DNA of 19,302 bases, taken from contig CAMTBF010000010.1 in assembly GCA_947068385.1 (NCBI GenBank), positions 1-19,302 of the forward strand, written 5' to 3'. Both the position numbers and the translations under genes were made by a program. The notes beneath the pieces are model-generated. The model searched no databases, was not told where the DNA came from, and saw only the letters and a list, made by a program, of their open reading frames with translations. Position 1 is the first letter of the stretch. Each line of letters starts with the position of its first letter. This document shows positions 15,069 through 19,302 of the stretch, in pieces. The DNA comes from an uncultured Lachnospiraceae bacterium. GTDB lineage: Bacteria; Bacillota; Clostridia; Lachnospirales; Lachnospiraceae.

Positions 15069-16136
15069 ATGGCTACGATAATGGAATGTATTGAGAGGAT
15101 TCCCTCCGTGATGGAGGGCATCCTGGAGCGGCAGGGGGAGAGCTTTGGCGGACTTGCGGAATATATGGGGGACGCTGTGGAGAGGCTGGACGAGGTGGTG
15201 TTCATAGGTTCCGGCACCTCCAACACGGCGGCCATGACTTCACAGGCCTTTGTGGAGAAGGTGTCGGGGCTGCGCACCAAGGTGGTGCTGCCCAACGATT
15301 ACATCAGGGAGGGGCGTGTATACAATCCCCATGCCCTCCATGTCTTTACCTCCCAGACAGGCACCTCCACGGTGGTCTGCCGCCTGATGGAGCGCATGCT
15401 GGGGGAAGGGCTTTCCTGCGTGGCCCTGACGGAGGGGGCGGATACGCCGCTGGCAAGGCTTTCGCCCTGCCATGTGTGCCTGAACTGCGGGAAGGAAGAA
15501 TTCCTCATGCGCACCATCGGCTATGCCGCCAGCGTCCTGAACCATATGCTCCTGGGGCTGGAGCTGGGGCTGGCGCGGAACAGCCTGTCCCCGGAGGGAT
15601 ACGAGGGGTACAGGCGCCAGGCCATGGCCGTCCCGGACAGCCACAGGGCCATTGCGGCACAGGCCAGGGAATGGTTCGAGCGGAACAAAAGACAGATCAT
15701 GCGGTCGGGGAGCGTGATCTTCACAGGGGCGGGGGCGCTGTACGGCGTGGCCCTGGAGGCGGCGGTGAAATTCTGGGAGATGCCCCAGGTGACCAGCGTG
15801 GGATACGAGCTGGAGGAGGGGATGCATGGCCCCAACTACGGCTATGACGGGAGCCACTGCCTGGTCATCCTGAACGACGGGGGCAGCGAGTCCGCAAAGG
15901 CGCTCTCCCTGGGGCGGTACGTGAAGGAGGTGCTGCACAATGGCTTCGTGGTGGGGGCGGAGGCTTTGGACGGATCCGACCTTGTGCTGGATTTAAAGGG
16001 CGGGGAGTTCGCCTGCCTGGAGCTTAGCGCGGTGCCCCAGGTGATGGCCTACTGCCTGGCGGTGGACATGAGCCGGGACATCTCCAGGCCCATAGACCAC
16101 AGCGACATGTACCGTTACTTCAATACCCACGGCTGA
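15069..16136 (+). CDS. Double-SIS-domain sugar-phosphate isomerase/deaminase-like protein
   Basis: A 355-residue protein with two SIS domains, the layout of the GlmS isomerase half and of AgaS/FrlB-type sugar-phosphate enzymes. The first domain shows VVFIGSGTSNTAAMTSQAFV (residues ~43-62) and the phosphate-binding loop FTSQTGTST (93-101). The second shows VIFTGAGALYGVALEAAVKF and the catalytic-type stretch YELEEGMHGPNYGY. It lacks the glutaminase domain of GlmS. Such enzymes isomerise or deaminate amino-sugar or ketosamine 6-phosphates in the cytoplasm. Here it would act after the ROK protein, and its presence hints that an amino sugar or keto sugar phosphate is an intermediate. GGGAGGAG lies just before ATG 15069; the frame is open further upstream but that part lies inside the ROK gene. 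GH9 begins 19 bases after its stop. Confidence 0.87.
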   Translation: MATIMECIERIPSVMEGILERQGESFGGLAEYMGDAVERLDEVVFIGSGTSNTAAMTSQAFVEKVSGLRTKVVLPNDYIREGRVYNPHALHVFTSQTGTSTVVCRLMERMLGEGLSCVALTEGADTPLARLSPCHVCLNCGKEEFLMRTIGYAASVLNHMLLGLELGLARNSLSPEGYEGYRRQAMAVPDSHRAIAAQAREWFERNKRQIMRSGSVIFTGAGALYGVALEAAVKFWEMPQVTSVGYELEEGMHGPNYGYDGSHCLVILNDGGSESAKALSLGRYVKEVLHNGFVVGAEALDGSDLVLDLKGGEFACLELSAVPQVMAYCLAVDMSRDISRPIDHSDMYRYFNTHG

Positions 16137-16155
16137 GGGCCGGAAAGGAGAGCAT

Positions 16156-18531
16156 ATGCGGGAGACATTTCGGGAGGAGCTGATCCGGACAGGGTATGTC
16201 CATTCCCCGCTGCCGCTGCACCGGGAGCGCTCGCTGGAGGCGGAGCAGGCGGCAAAGGAGGTGCTGGAGAGCCGGGCAATCTGGGACGGGGCGGATCCGT
16301 CCGAAGGGATACAGCCGGTTCTGTCAGGCATCGGCACCATGGAGATAGAAAAGTGCGGGGGCCAGGGCGGCGGGGACGCCATCCGCATCACCGCGCCCAC
16401 GGCCAGGGATTCGCTGCCCTATGAGGACGGGGCCACGGCGGCGCAGTTTCGCAGCGTCCTCACCTTCTCCCTGCCGGGGGAGAGCTGGGAGGACTACAAC
16501 CGCGTAAGCATATGGGTGAAGCCGGATTCCATGGGGAGCCACAGCGTGCACCTGCGGGTGCACATCCGCAATGAGGGCCGCAGGCCCGTGCCGGACATCT
16601 ACGGCAGGGAGGGGCAGCACCTGGCCAACCTGGTGAACCATGAATGGAACCAGGTGATCTGGGAGTTCGACGCCCTCCCCCGGGACCGGGTCACGGCCCT
16701 TACGGTGTCCATGGACGCGGACGGGCGCGATACCTCCACGGGGGAGGAGTTTTGCTTCGCGTTCTCTTCTTTCGAGCTGCAGAGGGTGAAGCGCGCGGGG
16801 AAGGAGAGGGGCTGGGACTGCGAGGCCGGGCGGATGGCATACTCCATGTCCGGATACCATTGCCTGGGAAAGAAGACGGCCATCGCAGGCACGGGCCAGG
16901 AGACATTTTCCCTGCTGGACGAAGAGGGAAGGACGGTTCTGCGGAAAGCCGTCCGGAGGGTGGACACCGGGAGAGGGAGCTTTTCCGTGCTGGATTTCAG
17001 CGAGGTGGAGGAAGCGGGATATTACCGCCTGTGCAGCGGGGATGTGGTGACGGCCCCCTTTGAGATCGGGGGGAAGGTCATGGAGAGCGCGGTCTGGAAG
17101 GCGCTGAACTTCATATTCTGCGAGCGCTGCGGCTATCCGGTCCCGGGGAAGCACGGGCGGTGCCATACGGATGTGCTGGCCAGGCATAAGGGCTGCCTGA
17201 AATCCTTTGGCGGCGGCTGGCATGACGCGGGGGACATGTCCCAGCAGATGCTGCAGACGGCGGAGGTGGCCCAGGAGCTCCTGGAGCTGGCGGGCAGGGT
17301 GGAGGACGACTGCCTGCTGCGCCACCGGCTGACGGAGGAGGGGCTCTGGGGGCTGGAGTTCACCCTGAACAGCCGCTTCGGCGACGGATACCGGGCCAGC
17401 AGCGCAGGGATTGGCCTGTGGACGGACAATCTGATTCATACCATAGACGATGTGGAGGCCAGGGTGCACAACCAGGCCTACCAGAACTTCTTCTGCGGGG
17501 CGGTGGAGGCCCAGGCCGGGTTCCTGCTGAGGGACTTCGAGCCGGAGCTGGCCTGGAAGTGCGTGCAGGCGGCAAAGGAGGATTACCGCTTCGCGAGGGA
17601 GCGCTTTGCCGAGAAGGGCATGGAGAAGCCGGTCATGTGGGAGCATACGCTGCACAGCGGGCTGTCCCAGTATTATGCCGCCGCGGCATGGGCCGCCGCT
17701 TCCATCTGCGTAAGCGGGGGAGATCCCTTTTTCGCCGGGGAGGCGAAAGAGTACGGCAGGAGGCTCCTGGCCTGCCAGGAGACGGGGACGGAGGGGGTTC
17801 CCATGCGGGGGTTCTTCTACCGGGACGAGAGCCACCGCACCATTGTGCATTATGCCCATCAGGGGCGGGAGCATTCCTTTGTGCAGGCGCTGGAGATGCT
17901 CTGCAGGGCATTCCCGGATTCCCCAGAGCGCCCGGGCTGGGAGAGGGGGATGGCGCTGTACGGGGAGTACCTGAAGGCCCTGTATGGGATGGCCACGCCC
18001 TATGGGATGCTGCCTGCCGGACTGTATTCCCTTGCGGAGGCGGAGGATGCCGAGACTTTCGGGCGGTTGCATCTGCTGGCGGACTATGAGGCTGAGAAGC
18101 CCAACTATGAGGCCCAGGTGAGGGCGGGCATCCCCCTGGGGAACGGCTATTACGTGAGGATGTTCCCCGTATGGTTCTCCTTTCGGGGGAACGCGGCGAT
18201 CATGCTGTCCATGGGGAAGGCCGCGGCCATTGTGGGAAGGTATTTCGGCGATGGGAAGCTTCTGGAGATCGCCAGGGAGCAGCTTTACTGGATGGTGGGG
18301 AAAAATCCTTTCTGCCAGTCCCTGGTCTATGGAGAGGGGGAGCGGTACTGCCAGCAGGATGCCAATTATCCCGGGGAGATGACGGGGGAGATGCCCGTGG
18401 GCATCCAGACCTGGGAGAACGAGGACGAGCCCTACTGGCCGGCGGGCAACAACGCCACCTACAAGGAGGTCTGGCTGACCACGGCGGGCCGCTTCCTCTC
18501 CATTGCGGCGGAGCTGTACCCTCATATCTAG
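16156..18531 (+). CDS. Cytoplasmic GH9-type glycoside hydrolase
   Basis: A 791-residue protein. Residues ~1-215 resemble a galactose-binding-like jelly roll (QFRSVLTFSLPGESWEDYNR, IWVKPDS). An Ig-like domain of the CelD N-terminal type spans ~225-310 and ends GYYRLCSGDVVTAPFEIG. The rest is an (alpha/alpha)6 GH9 catalytic domain. GGGWHDAGDMS gives Asp357 and Asp360, the family's nucleophilic-water-binding pair. NNATYKEVWL near the C-terminus gives Glu771 at the general-acid position. GH9 enzymes are inverting beta-glycosidases, mostly endoglucanases, with some exo-beta-glucosidases and exo-glucosaminidases. The lack of a signal peptide, and its place last in an operon fed by an importer, argue for an exo-acting intracellular enzyme on short oligosaccharides. 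AAGGAG lies 8 bases before the ATG. Assignment to GH9 is firm; substrate is unknown. Confidence 0.87.
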   Translation: MRETFREELIRTGYVHSPLPLHRERSLEAEQAAKEVLESRAIWDGADPSEGIQPVLSGIGTMEIEKCGGQGGGDAIRITAPTARDSLPYEDGATAAQFRSVLTFSLPGESWEDYNRVSIWVKPDSMGSHSVHLRVHIRNEGRRPVPDIYGREGQHLANLVNHEWNQVIWEFDALPRDRVTALTVSMDADGRDTSTGEEFCFAFSSFELQRVKRAGKERGWDCEAGRMAYSMSGYHCLGKKTAIAGTGQETFSLLDEEGRTVLRKAVRRVDTGRGSFSVLDFSEVEEAGYYRLCSGDVVTAPFEIGGKVMESAVWKALNFIFCERCGYPVPGKHGRCHTDVLARHKGCLKSFGGGWHDAGDMSQQMLQTAEVAQELLELAGRVEDDCLLRHRLTEEGLWGLEFTLNSRFGDGYRASSAGIGLWTDNLIHTIDDVEARVHNQAYQNFFCGAVEAQAGFLLRDFEPELAWKCVQAAKEDYRFARERFAEKGMEKPVMWEHTLHSGLSQYYAAAAWAAASICVSGGDPFFAGEAKEYGRRLLACQETGTEGVPMRGFFYRDESHRTIVHYAHQGREHSFVQALEMLCRAFPDSPERPGWERGMALYGEYLKALYGMATPYGMLPAGLYSLAEAEDAETFGRLHLLADYEAEKPNYEAQVRAGIPLGNGYYVRMFPVWFSFRGNAAIMLSMGKAAAIVGRYFGDGKLLEIAREQLYWMVGKNPFCQSLVYGEGERYCQQDANYPGEMTGEMPVGIQTWENEDEPYWPAGNNATYKEVWLTTAGRFLSIAAELYPHI

Positions 18532-18533
18532 GA

Positions 18534-18572
18534 TGGGCCCACGCCCTGTTCGCCGAGCTGCCGGACAGGCTG
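18534..18572 (+). pseudogene. 39-bp remnant of a GH125 gene 3' region
   Basis: Starting two bases after the GH9 stop, these 39 bases match 6965-7003 inside the GH125 gene at 36 of 39 positions, including an 18-base exact run (CCCTGTTCGCCGAGCTGC). In the GH125 frame the fragment reads WAHALFAELPDRL against WANTLFAELLDRL; all three differences change the amino acid. Similarity stops abruptly on both sides. It looks like the scar of a deleted or recombined GH125 paralogue. Confidence 0.7.
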
Positions 18573-18576
18573 CCCT

Positions 18577-19143
18577 TTAGTCCGCCCGGAATCCCCTCTC
18601 CAGGATCCGGCCGCAGATGTCCGCCATGGCCTCCGGGCTGGGCGGATCCGGCTGGGCCAGCCAGGCCTCTATCACCCCGATGCAGCCGGACACGGCGAAG
18701 GCCTCCAGGTAGGAGCCGTCCGTGGCTGCCCGGCTGGCCGCCAGGATGCTGTCCAGGCGCTCTTTCACCAGATTCTTCATCCGGTTCAGGAAGGCCAGGT
18801 CCCCGTGGGGGCCGATCATGGCCCTGGCCACCATCCTGTGCCGCTCCAGGAAGGAGAAGACCTCCAGCAGCGTCACCCGGGGGGCGTGGGCTGCCGGATC
18901 CGGCTTCAGCGTCCGGTCGATGATCTCATGGAATTCCGCGAACAGCTCGTCCTCTATCTGGGACAGCATATCATAGACATCGCTGTAGTGCAGGTAGAAG
19001 GTCCCCCTGTTGATGTCCGCCAGGTCGGCCAGCTCCTTTACGGAGATGTCCTTCACGTCCTTGCTCTCCATCAGCTGCATCAGCCCCTGCAGGAGCAGGG
19101 TCTTGGTCCTCCGGACCCTCCGGTCCGTCTTCGCGTCTGCCAT
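18577..19143 (-). CDS. TetR/AcrR-family transcriptional regulator
   Basis: A 188-residue protein. The N-terminal helix-turn-helix is clear: TKTLLLQGLMQLMESKDVKD, then ISVKELADLADINRGTFYLHYSDVYDML (residues ~35-62), where GTFYLHYSD is the family signature. The C-terminal half (FSFLERHRMVARAMIGPHGD, SGCIGVIEAWLAQPDPPSPE) resembles the TetR_C_33 ligand-binding type. It would repress a nearby gene until a small ligand binds; the target is not in the window and may lie to the right. ATG 19143 is preceded by AGGTGG at about 8 bases; in-frame upstream starts at 19224 would add 27 residues with no ribosome site. It converges on GH9 with a 45-base gap that holds the GH125 remnant. A GC hairpin (CCGGGG/CCCCGG) sits in its leader at 19168-19184. 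Confidence 0.9.
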   Translation of the reverse strand: MADAKTDRRVRRTKTLLLQGLMQLMESKDVKDISVKELADLADINRGTFYLHYSDVYDMLSQIEDELFAEFHEIIDRTLKPDPAAHAPRVTLLEVFSFLERHRMVARAMIGPHGDLAFLNRMKNLVKERLDSILAASRAATDGSYLEAFAVSGCIGVIEAWLAQPDPPSPEAMADICGRILERGFRAD

Positions 19144-19167
19144 AGCGCCGCCACCTTTCCGTAGCCT

Positions 19168-19184
19168 CCGGGGTTCCTCCCCGG
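19168..19184 (-). other. GC-rich hairpin in the TetR gene leader
   Basis: CCGGGG and CCCCGG form a 6-bp all-GC stem around a 5-base loop (AGGAA on the minus strand), about 24 bases before the TetR start. It could shape translation of the leader. The remaining bases to the right edge (19225-19302) show no gene I can support. Confidence 0.35.
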
Positions 19185-19302
19185 GCCATATTTCTAAACA
19201 TTTCATAAATATGCGACAGGTCAAGCCTGAAGTGTCGAGAAAAGCACAGTTTACTCTGAAAGGAGAAAGCAGCGATATCTACTACGATGGGCAAAAGCAT
19301 CA

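Noticed and set aside
16324..18525. Leftward 733-residue open frame
   Set aside because: It is antisense to the GH9 gene, whose catalytic motifs are intact; high GC at third positions keeps the reverse frame open.
19287..19302. Possible start of a rightward gene (ATG GGC AAA AGC ATC)
   Set aside because: Only five codons are visible and the nearest ribosome-like site is about 21 bases away, too far to support a start.
1..19302. CRISPR arrays, tRNA or rRNA genes, transposases
   Set aside because: No regularly spaced repeats, cloverleaf-like sequences or transposase motifs were seen in the window.

Overview
The window looks like a chromosomal segment of a gut-type Gram-positive anaerobe, most likely a Lachnospiraceae-like Clostridia. 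The reasons are high-GC but clearly Firmicutes-style genes with strong AGGAGG ribosome sites and TTGACA/TATAAT promoters, an oligosaccharide ABC importer of the LplB/YtcP/lipoprotein type without its own ATPase gene, a stand-alone cytoplasmic GH125 alpha-mannosidase, and LacI, ROK and SIS sugar genes. The genus cannot be fixed from the sequence alone.

Left part (1-5612, all minus strand). Three small transcription units lie here. (a) A promoter at 2686-2714 drives a hexapeptide-repeat acyltransferase whose stop overlaps the start of a heparinase II/III-type polysaccharide lyase; the lyase runs off the left edge. (b) A promoter at 4104-4132 drives a two-gene unit, an SPFH/band-7 membrane protein and a ribbon-helix-helix (Arc-like) protein, joined by a TGATG overlap and closed by a hairpin at 2784-2810. 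(c) An unrecognised 111-residue protein is followed by an LdhA-type D-lactate dehydrogenase.

Right part (5655-18531) is a carbohydrate-uptake and degradation locus. It holds a GH125 exo-alpha-mannosidase with its own promoter, then an AT-rich regulatory gap with a strong promoter and a perfect 14-bp palindrome TGTAAACGTTTACA at the predicted transcription start. The two ABC permeases and the solute-binding lipoprotein follow. A LacI-family repressor converges on the lipoprotein gene. A tightly packed operon then runs rightward: a 70-residue protein, a Gfo/Idh/MocA-like protein, a ThuA-domain protein, a ROK-family protein, a double-SIS sugar-phosphate isomerase-like protein and a cytoplasmic GH9-type glycosidase. 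Read together, the importer would bring in an oligosaccharide under LacI or CcpA control. The cytoplasmic GH125 and GH9 enzymes would trim it, and the oxidoreductase/ThuA/ROK/SIS set would process the released sugars. The importer plus Gfo/Idh plus ThuA set resembles the rhizobial thu trehalose operon, which works through 3-keto sugars.

The right end (18577-19302) holds a TetR-family regulator on the minus strand and 78 bases with no recognisable gene. Between GH9 and the TetR gene is a 39-bp sequence that matches the 3' part of the GH125 gene at 36 of 39 positions, apparently the scar of a lost or recombined GH125 copy.
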